Source: JAMQKA01 sp043951865 (GTDB lineage Bacteria; Bacteroidota; Rhodothermia; Balneolales; Balneolaceae). From it: 64,000 bases of DNA. The stretch lies in contig NZ_JBINJF010000022.1 of assembly GCF_043951865.1 (NCBI RefSeq), forward strand, positions 1 through 64,000. The letters run 5' to 3'. The position numbers were made by a program, and so were the translations under genes. Within the stretch, counting starts at the first letter, position 1. Every line of letters begins with the position of its first letter. The notes under the pieces are model-generated. The model worked only from the letters and a program-made list of their open reading frames with translations, was not told the origin of the DNA and made no database searches. This document shows, piece by piece, positions 17,148 to 25,846 of the stretch.

Positions 17148-19376
17148 ATGACGAATGTTATGAATACACAAAAAATATTCTGCCTGCTGATATCCGCTTT
17201 AATGGCAACACTGATTGCCGGTACAGCCGCCACCGCCCAGGATAACCACGATTACCTAAAGGAGAAGTACGCCAACATGCACCACTCCCCAGTGCAGGAG
17301 AAATTCGAAAAAATTGCCCCCATGCCGATCGGGGCGGTGTATGTGATGCGGCCCGGCGATACCGAGGAGGACATCCGCTGGCACTTCCGGACCATGAAAA
17401 AGCTGGGGTACACCAATTTGAAGCAGCTGATGACCACCCCGGAATGGAGTGAAGAAGAGGTGAAGATGATTGCGCTGGAAGAGGGCATCATCCCGTGGTG
17501 GTACAGCCAGGGCGGCTGGGAGGCCATCAGTGACGAGCTGCTGAACGAGCTGGGAATACCCGAAGATACCCCTGTCGAGGACATTCGCAATCACCCCAAA
17601 ATGCAGGAATACCAGCTCGAGGTGATGAAGGATCGCGTGCGGAAGACCGCGGAGTTCAAGGAGCAAAACCCCAACCAGGAAGCTCCGGATGGAAGCAGCA
17701 CCGCCTTCGATCCACAGGTGGGCGGCACTGAAATGGACCTCACAGAAGAGGGTGAAGAGCTGTTTGTGGAATGGGCCAAAGAGCAGTATGGAACCATTGA
17801 GAAATTAAACGAGGCATACAACCAGGATCACGCGGGACTCAATATCGGGGATTACGGCCAGATCGGATTCAGTTCCTGGGAGGATTTTGAAAAGAACTGG
17901 AAGAATCTCAGTACCAAGGAATACAGGCACATAAGGGATGTTTTCCGCTTCAAGGCGGATCACAACCTCGACAATATCCGCAATGATGCCCAGAGATTTA
18001 CCGATTTTTATCCCCACGCCCCCTACCGCGGCGGCGGTGAGCTGGGACTGTTTTACCCGCAAACCTGGTACAACGTGGACCTCGAGGGCATCGCCGAAGT
18101 GATGACCGATTTCGGCACCTTTTATCCCTCCATGCACTTTTCATGGCATTTCGAGCGTGTGGACAACGAGGTGCTGCGCCCCACCTTCATGCAGGCCTCC
18201 TACGCCACCGATATTTTTAAAGGCGGATGGGCGGCCGCGTGGGAGTCGACCGGTGGTCCCCAGTATTTCAGCGGCAGCGGCCATGGATTTAAGGTGGATG
18301 ACCATACCATGACCCAGTTCATCTACAATCATATTGCCGCAGGTTTTAAAGGATTCGGCCTGTGGGCCTGGAGCGCACGCACCGCCGGCTGGGAGGCGGG
18401 CGAATACAGCCTGCTGGGAAAAAATAACGAAATCACGCCTCGCGCACGGAAGGTGGGAAAAATCGGGCAGGCGCTGCAGGAATACCGCGATGAACTCTGG
18501 GATGCACAAAAAGAGCCTTATGTGGGCGTATTTGCCGACTGGAACAACGAGGCGGTCTGGACCACCATAGCCGTACACGGCGAAGATGATTTCAGGATGT
18601 TTCCGATTGAAGCGCGTGTAGGTGCCAGCCGGGCCTTGATCAACGGTGACGTTCCGTTCGAGTATGTCACGGAGTCTGACCTGAGAAAGGGACTTGCCCA
18701 GCGGTACCGGGTTATCTACATGTCGGCAACGCTGGCTATCGAAAAGGATATGTTCGGGATCCTGACCGAGTACGTCGAAAACGGCGGCCGGCTGGTGATG
18801 GATATGCCGGGCGCGTGGTACGACTCCTACACCCAACTGCTGGACACGGGAAAAGGCAGCAAATTTGAACAACTGTTCGGGGCCGCCATCCACGACTACC
18901 AGAAAGCCGACAAGAACCGCCCCAACAGTATCGGGGATTTTGAGGTGCACGGCGTTACGGCGGGCATCACCCCGTATACGGCCGATGTGGTAGCCAGCTT
19001 TTCCGATCGCGGAGAACCGGCCATCACGGAGCATCATCTGGGAGAGGGAACGGCCGTTCTGCTGGGCTACGAAGCTTCTCACATGACGTTTAAACCGGGC
19101 AATAAAGAGGCCGAACAGATGCTCAGGGATTACGCGCTGGGTCCCTACGACGTCCCGTTCCACTCCGAGGAGGCGATCGCCTACCGGATAGCGGCCCCTG
19201 AGGCTGACCACTACTTTTTGCTGAACGACAGCAACCAGGACAAGATGGTAAATCTGGATATCCGGGACTATGAATACAGCAGGGTTACCAGTCCGGTTAC
19301 CGGTGAAACCCACGAGCTCGGAAAATCCGTGATGGTGGAAAGCCACAGCGGCCGCTGGTTGCGCTTTGAAAAGTGA
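17148..19376 (+). CDS. GH42-like secreted protein with trimerisation domain (copy 1)
   Basis: 742 residues with a signal peptide (LLISALMATLIAGTAATAQ). The N-terminal barrel shows the GH42 pattern MRPGDTEEDIRWHFRTMKKLGYTNLK and FVEWAKEQYGTIEKLNEAYN. E366 in AWESTGGPQYF is in the right place for the nucleophile, and GLWAWSARTAGWEAGEYSLL matches the end of the barrel. The middle part (about 440-640) is a flavodoxin-like trimerisation domain (RYRVIYMSATLAIEKDM, LVMDMPGAWYD). The usual 'NE' acid/base motif before the WAKEQYG segment is not visible; the region reads DGSSTAFDPQVGG instead. The protein is clearly paralogous to the gene at 34211. The reaction is therefore uncertain: it may be an unusual glycosidase subgroup or one using another acid. 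Confidence 0.8.
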   Translation: MTNVMNTQKIFCLLISALMATLIAGTAATAQDNHDYLKEKYANMHHSPVQEKFEKIAPMPIGAVYVMRPGDTEEDIRWHFRTMKKLGYTNLKQLMTTPEWSEEEVKMIALEEGIIPWWYSQGGWEAISDELLNELGIPEDTPVEDIRNHPKMQEYQLEVMKDRVRKTAEFKEQNPNQEAPDGSSTAFDPQVGGTEMDLTEEGEELFVEWAKEQYGTIEKLNEAYNQDHAGLNIGDYGQIGFSSWEDFEKNWKNLSTKEYRHIRDVFRFKADHNLDNIRNDAQRFTDFYPHAPYRGGGELGLFYPQTWYNVDLEGIAEVMTDFGTFYPSMHFSWHFERVDNEVLRPTFMQASYATDIFKGGWAAAWESTGGPQYFSGSGHGFKVDDHTMTQFIYNHIAAGFKGFGLWAWSARTAGWEAGEYSLLGKNNEITPRARKVGKIGQALQEYRDELWDAQKEPYVGVFADWNNEAVWTTIAVHGEDDFRMFPIEARVGASRALINGDVPFEYVTESDLRKGLAQRYRVIYMSATLAIEKDMFGILTEYVENGGRLVMDMPGAWYDSYTQLLDTGKGSKFEQLFGAAIHDYQKADKNRPNSIGDFEVHGVTAGITPYTADVVASFSDRGEPAITEHHLGEGTAVLLGYEASHMTFKPGNKEAEQMLRDYALGPYDVPFHSEEAIAYRIAAPEADHYFLLNDSNQDKMVNLDIRDYEYSRVTSPVTGETHELGKSVMVESHSGRWLRFEK

Positions 19377-19448
19377 TTTTGTGACAAGATCCTCTGGATT
19401 ACCGAAACCCTGAGGGTCTGCGTGAATTCAAATAAAAAAGTAATTTCA

Positions 19449-20945
19449 ATGAGCAATCTCTCCAGAAAAGAATTCCTGACGCACTCCGCCCTCGGACTGG
19501 CCGGAACGGCGCTGGGCGCCAAAGGATTGTCGGTCGACACCCAATCCACGAACCCGGCCCTGGCATCAAACAGTAAATTTGCAAACGGGAAACTGCGCAG
19601 TGATGAGGAGGTGCTGGAGGCCGCCCGGCAAAATATCGACACGTACCGGAAGGGCGACGTCGCCGTTCGATTGGTCGGGCAGGACGGTAAACCGCTGACC
19701 AACTTCCCGGTGGATGTGAAGCTGCAGCAGCACCATTTCAAATTCGGCGACAACAACGTTGCGATGGACCAGATGTACCGGGTCGGGGATGCCCGTGCGG
19801 AGCGGCTCGAAAATTACCGCGACCTATACGCCAACCTGTTCAACGCCCTGAATTGTACCTGCTACTGGACGGAGCGCCCTCGCAACAACCTGGCCAAAAC
19901 AGCCGATCAGCAGGGGGAACTGGACCTGGACGGTTTCATCGATTCCGTGGAATGGGCACTTGCTCACAATATCGCTCCCAAGGGTCACAACCTGTTCTGG
20001 ACCGTGCCGAAGGCGGTGCCCGACTGGCTGGAAAAATACCCGTATGAAACCCAGATGAACTATGTGGAGGTGCGCATACGGGATCTGACCTCCCGCTTCA
20101 AAGACCAGGTGCTGGAGTGGGATCTGCTTAACGAGATTCTCTGGGAGCCCGCCATGAAAAATTTTGATAAACGCGAGTGGCCCTACCTGGAGTCCTATGA
20201 AAATATCGTCGATATGATCTGCACCATCATTCAGTGGGCACGGGAGGAAAATCCGGATGCCGCCTACCTGCTGAACGACTACGGGACCAATCCGAACGCG
20301 TTCGTCGGACGCGGACTAACTTCCCAGGACGGCCGCAAGGTGACCAACGAGTTGCAGCGCAAGCGGTATATCGAGATCGTGCAGCGGCTTTCCGGGCAAG
20401 GGTGCCAGCCGAACGCCATCGGACTGCAGTGCCACATCGACATGCCGATCACCCTGCAGCAGACGGTCGATTATTTTGATGAGATGTCGGCCGCCGGCGT
20501 GCCGCTGCAGGTTACCGAATATTTCGTGGGCGAGGATGACCTGCAGGAGAGCGGCCTGGAAAAGTACATGAGCGACGATCCGGACGAGGCGATGGCCCGC
20601 TACACGGAAGATTTCATGACCGTCGCCTTCGGGCACCCCGCGATCAAGGATTTCTATTTCTGGGGTGTGATGGGTGATGCGGTAAAGTGGGAGGGGGAAC
20701 TATCCCCGGCTTACAACCTTCGCCCGGTGTATCACACCATTGACAAACTAATCAACGACCGGTGGACCACCGAAGAGAGCTTGGTAACCAACGGCGACGG
20801 CTACCTGCGCTTCCACGGTTTTTACGGCGACTACAGCGTGCGCTACCGGGTGCCGGCCAACAAGGATATGGAGATCGGCAACCGCTTTAGCGTGGTGCCC
20901 GGCCAGTCCATGCCTCTGGAGATTAAGACGGTGGTAAGCCAATAG
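19449..20945 (+). CDS. GH10-family glycoside hydrolase (xylanase-type barrel), copy 1
   Basis: About 498 residues with a Tat-like N-terminus (SRKEFLTHSALGLAGTALG). A small N-terminal beta domain (about 70-120; VRLVGQDGKPLTNFPVDVKL) precedes the barrel. The GH10 acid/base is in LEWDLLNEIL and the nucleophile in PLQVTEYFV (E229 and E357 from this start). Typical GH10 strands GHNLFWTVPKAVPDWL, AYLLNDYG and AIGLQCHID are all present. Clan GH-A GH10 enzymes are retaining endo-beta-1,4-xylanases, but those with this N-terminal domain are widespread in non-xylan PULs. The substrate is therefore open. An upstream GTG at 19422 is possible; ATG 19449 gives a better signal peptide. The paralogue is at 43126. 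Confidence 0.87.
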   Translation: MSNLSRKEFLTHSALGLAGTALGAKGLSVDTQSTNPALASNSKFANGKLRSDEEVLEAARQNIDTYRKGDVAVRLVGQDGKPLTNFPVDVKLQQHHFKFGDNNVAMDQMYRVGDARAERLENYRDLYANLFNALNCTCYWTERPRNNLAKTADQQGELDLDGFIDSVEWALAHNIAPKGHNLFWTVPKAVPDWLEKYPYETQMNYVEVRIRDLTSRFKDQVLEWDLLNEILWEPAMKNFDKREWPYLESYENIVDMICTIIQWAREENPDAAYLLNDYGTNPNAFVGRGLTSQDGRKVTNELQRKRYIEIVQRLSGQGCQPNAIGLQCHIDMPITLQQTVDYFDEMSAAGVPLQVTEYFVGEDDLQESGLEKYMSDDPDEAMARYTEDFMTVAFGHPAIKDFYFWGVMGDAVKWEGELSPAYNLRPVYHTIDKLINDRWTTEESLVTNGDGYLRFHGFYGDYSVRYRVPANKDMEIGNRFSVVPGQSMPLEIKTVVSQ

Positions 20946-21344
20946 CCTTTTCAAGGTGGAGCACACCTGAAAGGTGTACCCCACCGGGATTATTGTAAGC
21001 AAGTGCGGTCCACTTACATAGTGGGCTGCATTTTCACGGAATCGTATGTGGCAAGTTAAATTAATCTAAATATGGATATGAGATTTGAGTTAATATAGCA
21101 ACCGGCCTTTTGAAATTTTTGTTGGTATAGTGAGTGCAGGCGGAGCGTAAAGAAACCATTTCTGTTTGAGATCCGCGTTTCCCAGCGGATCGAGTTAAAT
21201 GGTTTTAGCGTAGACGCAGGGAACGCGACAAAAATTTCACCAGCCGGCGACTTTTTTGGTTCGTTTTTTCGTCGTTGAAAAAATGAACATACCCATTGAG
21301 ATGGTTCTAATGTTTAGTTCAAAATCTACACCCGCTTCTTCAGC
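20946..21344. other. Intergenic region with hairpins and repeat A2
   Basis: Directly after the GH10 stop lies a hairpin (ACACCT-GAA-AGGTGT within a larger GGTGG...CCACC arch, about 20955-20985). A second follows (CCACTTACATAGTGG, about 21012-21026). Either could end the transcript or protect mRNA, though neither has a clear T tract. Repeat A2 then fills 21101-21290. No gene is seen. Confidence 0.5.
21101..21290 (+). repeat. Interspersed repeat family A, copy 2
   Basis: The same ends as copy 1 (CCGGCCTTTTGAAATTTTTG at left; ACAAAAATTTCACCAGCCGG at right, then GGTTCGTTTTTTCG...GAAAAAATGAAC). The core is different and longer, with AAACCATTT...AAATGGTTT as an inner inverted repeat. The hairpin loop differs from copy 1 while the poly-T/poly-A stem is kept. 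Confidence 0.8.
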
Positions 21345-23276
21345 ATGAAACGAAAGATTACCAATACCCTTAAAAGCCTGTTTTTCTGGTTCCTGGTTAT
21401 AGCATTGCTCCCCCGGCACGCTTTATCCCAGGAAAATCCGGTCTGGGACTGGCTCATCAATACCGACACCCTGCAAGGCAAGCACGCCACCGGCGAGCAT
21501 CCCCGCGGTTTGATATCCCTGGATGACGTTCCGGAATTGCGCGAGCGCATCAAGACGGAACCCTATAAAAGCTGGTTTGGGAATTTCCGGGAGAAGGTGC
21601 GGGATGTCGATTATGGCACTTCTTACGAAGCCCAGGAAACGGCTAAACTGGCGGGTGACCAGTGCCTGCTGTATACCTTTACCGGCGAACAAATGTGGGC
21701 TGACCGCGCATATTCCAACCTGAGAGAGGTGTTCAGGGATGATCAGATTTTCAATAATCCCGTGTCAAGGGGATTGACACGGGCTGCCATGCTCCGGGGT
21801 ATGGCCGTGGCCTATGACCACTGCTACCCGGCCTGGTCGCAGCCGCAGCGGGATGACGTAAACCGGCAGATCTACAAAATCACCTACGCCACTTCGGCTA
21901 ATATGGGTCGCGAAGCCAATTACAGTCTCGTCAGCAACTGGATGGGCGTGCGCTGGGGAGCCGTCCTGTTTGCCAGCCTAGTGTGGGACAATCCCACCGC
22001 CGGGGAGCCGTCGATCATGGAGCCGCTCCGTTGGGACACCTTCAAGCGGTTATCTGACCACATGGAGATAAATCTGCTGGAAAATGGCTGGAGTGCGGAG
22101 AGCATGGGGTACCACGCCTACAACTGGTCGTTCATCGGTCCGGCGCTGATTGCATTTGAGAACCGGCTGGGCGACCAGATCCCAAGTGTGCTGCGTTTTT
22201 TCGAACCGGCATCGGAGCAGTCGCTTTGGGGGATCATGACCTCGACGGTCTCCATCGAGCGGCAGGAGAGTGAGGTCGGTGTCAAGGCCGACCTTTCCGA
22301 CGACAACCAGAATATGGGATCCGGGCTGATCGGCATGGGATTCCGTCTCTACCCGGAACGTCAGCTGCCGGCACTCAAGTGGATGCACGATTACCTGGAC
22401 CGCGGCAATATTTACAGCCTGCTCTACTACCCGGAAACGGTGGAGGCAAAGAACCCGGCGTCGATCGGCTGGCAAACCTATGCCGACGAGCAGCAGGGCG
22501 TGGTGGTATTCCGCGACCGGTTCCGCAACGAAAATGATATCGTGGCCACCTACAACACCTCGGCGGAGCGCTTTGCCGGGCACTGGGGACCGGATGCCAA
22601 CACCGTGCGACTGATCGGGCTGGGTTCGTTCTTTATCGACGGCGCGGGACGCACGCAGCTTGTGGCCGGCCAGACCAACCTGTTTCCGGGTCCCGTCTCG
22701 AAAGACCAGGAGGGCATAAAAAGCGAAGGTACTTTTTTAGGATTTGAGACCTTACCGGACGGATCAGGTTTTGCCTGCGGGCGGGGGAGCAACACAGGCG
22801 TCAAAAACCAGCAGACCTGCTTCGTGGTCGATTACTCCGTTTTTGAGGACCAGGGCGGGGTATTTGTGCTCGATTATGAATCGGACAACGGTGAAATTTG
22901 GCGGCTGAATACGCCGGAATACAATACCGTCGACGTGCACGAAGGCGGATTCACAATCACCAACCCCGACGGGGCCAGCCTGCGTGCCACAATTTTAGGC
23001 GTGGAGCAGCCGCTGGACATAACCACCGGGCGCGTACGGTACGGCGGTGAAACCGAGCGGCATAATCCCGGTATCGACTACCGCGGGAAGAACTACCAGT
23101 ATAACAAGTGGATCGACGTGGCAAATGAGGGCCATATCACCGTGGTGTTGACGCTGCTCCCGAAAGGGGCGTCCCATCCCCAAATTAGCAGCGGGAAAAC
23201 AGCTGATGAGATCTATATAGATGACCATTCGATACAACTACCGAAATGCGAAAAGAATGAATGTACAAAGAAGTAA
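21345..23276 (+). CDS. Heparinase II/III-like polysaccharide lyase, copy 1
   Basis: A secreted protein of 643 residues with a signal peptide (LFFWFLVIALLPRHALSQ). An N-terminal (alpha/alpha) toroid of about 350 residues is followed by a heparinase II/III beta-sandwich (from about 385: QQGVVVFRDRF, GHWGPDANTVRLIGLGSFFIDGAG). Characteristic toroid segments are YSLVSNWMGVRWGAVLFA (about 195-212), where the Asn neutralises the uronate, and ESMGYHAYNWSFIGPAL (about 250-266), with the candidate catalytic His and Tyr. Lyases of this fold cut 1,4-linked uronate glycans by beta-elimination, producing unsaturated sugars. The substrate is not predictable. A paralogue lies at 25847, with a sulfatase between them. 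Confidence 0.82.
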   Translation: MKRKITNTLKSLFFWFLVIALLPRHALSQENPVWDWLINTDTLQGKHATGEHPRGLISLDDVPELRERIKTEPYKSWFGNFREKVRDVDYGTSYEAQETAKLAGDQCLLYTFTGEQMWADRAYSNLREVFRDDQIFNNPVSRGLTRAAMLRGMAVAYDHCYPAWSQPQRDDVNRQIYKITYATSANMGREANYSLVSNWMGVRWGAVLFASLVWDNPTAGEPSIMEPLRWDTFKRLSDHMEINLLENGWSAESMGYHAYNWSFIGPALIAFENRLGDQIPSVLRFFEPASEQSLWGIMTSTVSIERQESEVGVKADLSDDNQNMGSGLIGMGFRLYPERQLPALKWMHDYLDRGNIYSLLYYPETVEAKNPASIGWQTYADEQQGVVVFRDRFRNENDIVATYNTSAERFAGHWGPDANTVRLIGLGSFFIDGAGRTQLVAGQTNLFPGPVSKDQEGIKSEGTFLGFETLPDGSGFACGRGSNTGVKNQQTCFVVDYSVFEDQGGVFVLDYESDNGEIWRLNTPEYNTVDVHEGGFTITNPDGASLRATILGVEQPLDITTGRVRYGGETERHNPGIDYRGKNYQYNKWIDVANEGHITVVLTLLPKGASHPQISSGKTADEIYIDDHSIQLPKCEKNECTKK

Positions 23277-23740
23277 TTATGATAAACAAGATTATCGGTT
23301 TACCAGATCGGATTGATGTTTTTTGTGCTATCTGCGAGATCAGCGTAATCAGCGGTAGATCGTTAGGAACCGGAGGTGGGGCACCATTAAATATGGCTTC
23401 CTCAAAAAGTCACAATAGCCTTTCCTCTGGCGGGGAGTGTTCGTTTTTGTTCACCCAAAAAGGAACATTTCTATCATCGGAAAGAGGATATTGTGATTTT
23501 TTACGGTAGGCCTAGCTATGAAGATGATTAGCTGGCTTTCTCCTCAAAATTAAAGCTAGCAACATAATGAGCAATATTTATCCATTACCTATGCAAAGTG
23601 GTTGACCGAAAATATGCGATATCTGCGCCATTTGGGCACTAATATTCTCCCGCAGATTACGCTGATCTCGCAGATGCTGTACTGGTATTAAAATTTAAAA
23701 TAAATTGAACGACATACACAGTAAGCAGATAAATCGGATC
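23277..23740. other. Intergenic region with paired inverted repeats
   Basis: There is no gene. Outer inverted copies ATCTGCGAGATCAGCGTAAT (23330-23349) and its complement (about 23656-23675) lie about 300 bases apart. Inside is a second pair, AAAAAGTCACAATA (from 23403) and TATTGTGATTTTTTA (to about 23502), in a stretch that also holds TTTTTGTTCACCCAAAAAGG. Similar text ('cttcctcaaaaaagtcaca...tcctttttgtgtgaacaaa') occurs at 36605-36670, so this is another short interspersed family. Confidence 0.55.
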
Positions 23741-25180
23741 ATGAAATTCCCTGAAAGCAAAATCATAAATATTTCTATCGCAGGCTGTCTGGTGCTTCTG
23801 ATAGCCGGGATGCTTTCCTGTAGGCAGGCTCCCGATCAGTCCAATCCCCGAAAAAATGTACTGTTCATCATGATCGATGACCTCACGACCGACCTGGGCA
23901 GTTATGGCAATTCCGTGGTTAAATCGCCGAATATCGACCGGCTGGACGAAAACGGCATCCAGTTTACCCAGGCCTACACCCAGTTTCCGCTCTGCAATCC
24001 CTCACGAGCTTCGCTGCTGACCGGTATGTATCCCGGTAAAGTGGGAGTCAAGAATTTGTCGGATGGCCTGAGGGATAATATCCCGGACCTGGTCACCCTG
24101 CCCCAGCTCTTCAGGGAAAACGGCTATTTTACGGCCCGGGCCGGTAAAATCTTCCATATGGGCGTTCCCGATGACATAGCGGTCTGTTCTTCCGGTGCGG
24201 ACGACCCGCGCTCGTGGGATATCACCCATAACTGCAAGGGATTTGAGCTCAACACCAACGGCGTGTTTTACAACGCCACGCCCTACGAGGAGGACACCGT
24301 CGGCACCGGCGGAGCCATCAGCTGGCTCAAGGCGAAGAAGCACGACAGCCTGCAGCACGATTACAACGTCGCAACCCGTACCATCGAGCTGATCAGGGAG
24401 CACAAAGATGAGCCGTTCTTTATCGCACCGGGGTTTATTCGTCCCCATGTACCCCTGGTGGCCCCGGAACGCTTTTTTGCGATGTATGACACCGCCGATA
24501 TCACCCTGCCTCCCGCTCATCCCGATGACCGGGCGGACATCCCGGAGATCGTGCTCGACTACTTTGCTTCCGACTATGATATCACCAAAAACGAGCACAA
24601 GCGGGCCATCAGAGCCTATTATGCCTCGATCACGTTTGTGGATGAACAGGTAGGACGCATCCTGGAGGTCCTGGAAGAGGAAGGACTGCGGGAGAATACC
24701 ATCGTTGCGCTGGTCAGCGATCACGGGTTTCAGCTCGGCGAGCACGGGCTCTGGTTCAAGAACTATCTCTACGAGGAATCGAACAGGTCCCCGTTGATTA
24801 TTCATGATCCCACGCAATCCGGCGGCGTGCAGCAGTACGACGGACTCGTTGAATTTGTGGATATCTATCCGACGATAGCAGAGCTGGCCGGATTACCGTA
24901 TCACGACAGGGTCCAGGGCAGGAGCCTGCTGCCGCTCTTTAAAAACGAGGAAATCGATGAAATAGAGTATGTAAAGATAGAAACCAAACACGGCAGATCG
25001 ATTCGCTCCAAAGAGTGGGTCTATAACCGGTACCACAGCGGTACGGAAGAAATATTTAACCTTCGGGAGGATCCGCATGAGTTTAATAATCTCATGGATG
25101 ACGATATCTCACCGGAAATCAAAAATGAGCTTAGAAACGAGTGGAAGGAGGCATTCAATGGTTTCGATAATGAAAGGTAG
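23741..25180 (+). CDS. S1-family sulfatase, iduronate-2-sulfatase-like
   Basis: About 479 residues, lipoprotein-like N-terminus (LLIAGMLSCRQA). The formylglycine site is C-N-P-S-R within FPLCNPSRASLLTGMYP, fitting CxPSR. Metal ligands are the Asp pair in MIDDLTTD and D-H in SDHGFQLGEHG. The latter, with the opening YGNSVVKSPNIDRL, is the iduronate-2-sulfatase-like pattern. Cys is turned to formylglycine by a separate enzyme that is not in this window. It removes sulfate esters, most likely from a uronate or hexose unit, before or after the flanking lyases act. ATG 23741 is preferred over a TTG at 23705. It lies between two heparinase-like lyase genes. Confidence 0.9.
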   Translation: MKFPESKIINISIAGCLVLLIAGMLSCRQAPDQSNPRKNVLFIMIDDLTTDLGSYGNSVVKSPNIDRLDENGIQFTQAYTQFPLCNPSRASLLTGMYPGKVGVKNLSDGLRDNIPDLVTLPQLFRENGYFTARAGKIFHMGVPDDIAVCSSGADDPRSWDITHNCKGFELNTNGVFYNATPYEEDTVGTGGAISWLKAKKHDSLQHDYNVATRTIELIREHKDEPFFIAPGFIRPHVPLVAPERFFAMYDTADITLPPAHPDDRADIPEIVLDYFASDYDITKNEHKRAIRAYYASITFVDEQVGRILEVLEEEGLRENTIVALVSDHGFQLGEHGLWFKNYLYEESNRSPLIIHDPTQSGGVQQYDGLVEFVDIYPTIAELAGLPYHDRVQGRSLLPLFKNEEIDEIEYVKIETKHGRSIRSKEWVYNRYHSGTEEIFNLREDPHEFNNLMDDDISPEIKNELRNEWKEAFNGFDNER

Positions 25181-25190
25181 CAGAAAGGAA

Positions 25191-25626
25191 TCAAGGGTGG
25201 ATGAGTTCAGCGGAGGTCAATGAAGTTATTCGGTTGAAATCTTTGGTGTTGAAGATTACTAGTGCATGTACAGAGGCCTTTTCGGCAGCTCTGGCTATCA
25301 GGGCATCATAGACAATTGGGCCTTCAAGATTGTACTCCTTTACATAGTTTAGCACACCTAAATAATCCTCTTCCGCCAGACTGATTTGCTTAAAAATAGG
25401 TAGCATGGACTGATGGATTATTTGGAAAGTTTCATTCGCTGTAAAATTAAGGGTACCCCAACCCTCTGGTCAGGTTTCGATACACTTCCGCCAGCGAGTG
25501 GGTAGCCATGTAAAAGGAGGTGGACTGATCCGCATATTTTTTAAACAGAATGGAAGATTCTTGATGATTTGGATGAGATTTAACAAGCAAAGCGATCAGC
25601 AAATTACTGTCGAACAAAACACTCAT
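25191..25626 (-). pseudogene. VapC-like PIN-domain toxin, frameshifted
   Basis: From ATG at 25626 the minus strand reads MSVLFDSNLLIALLVKSHPN...MATHSLAEVYRNLTRGLGYP, then stops. The next frame continues NFTANETFQIIHQSMLPIF...VYDALIARAAEKASVHALVIFNTKDFNRI to a stop at 25191. PIN-domain acids are in place: D in LFDSN, E in LAEVYR, D in VYDALIA, and N/D in FNTKDF. So one single-base shift near 25445-25460, inside GGTACCCC, breaks an otherwise complete ribonuclease toxin of about 145 residues. It overlaps its antitoxin remnant by four bases (ATGA). It could be a sequencing error in the C or G run, or true decay. Confidence 0.75.
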
Positions 25627-25817
25627 AACCCAACGGGTCGTCTTAAGATAATAGCATCACGATCTGAATCTTCCGGAAAATCCCGTGCGATGTCCTCTTT
25701 TGTAAAGGCCGGACCTGATAACAATGTCAACCCGGTTTCCGGATCTTCAACCAGCCGGCATTCTTCATTTTCCGGTTCTTCTACGGATCGGTTTGTATCC
25801 TCTTATGTGGAACTCAT
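25623..25817 (-). pseudogene. Antitoxin remnant partnered with the PIN-domain toxin
   Basis: On the minus strand a 59-codon frame (…CRLVEDPETGLTLLSGPAFTK…) ends in a TGA that overlaps the toxin ATG as ATGA, the usual coupling of toxin-antitoxin pairs. The text RLVEDPETGL, followed by a '..EDIARDFPED' end, resembles C-terminal parts of small VapB/AbrB-type antitoxins. An ATG-AGT-TCC-ACA-TAA lies in frame just upstream (25803-25817), so the natural start is followed by a stop at codon 5. The antitoxin gene thus also seems broken, or the start lies elsewhere. Confidence 0.5.
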
Positions 25818-25846
25818 TTTTTAAAATGATTTGGTTATTGTAATTG

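Noticed and set aside
18141..19346. 401-codon minus-strand open frame opposite the first GH42-like gene.
   Set aside because: A shadow of a GC-rich coding strand. Its composition is low-complexity (His, Val, Arg rich), and the sense strand is a clear family member.
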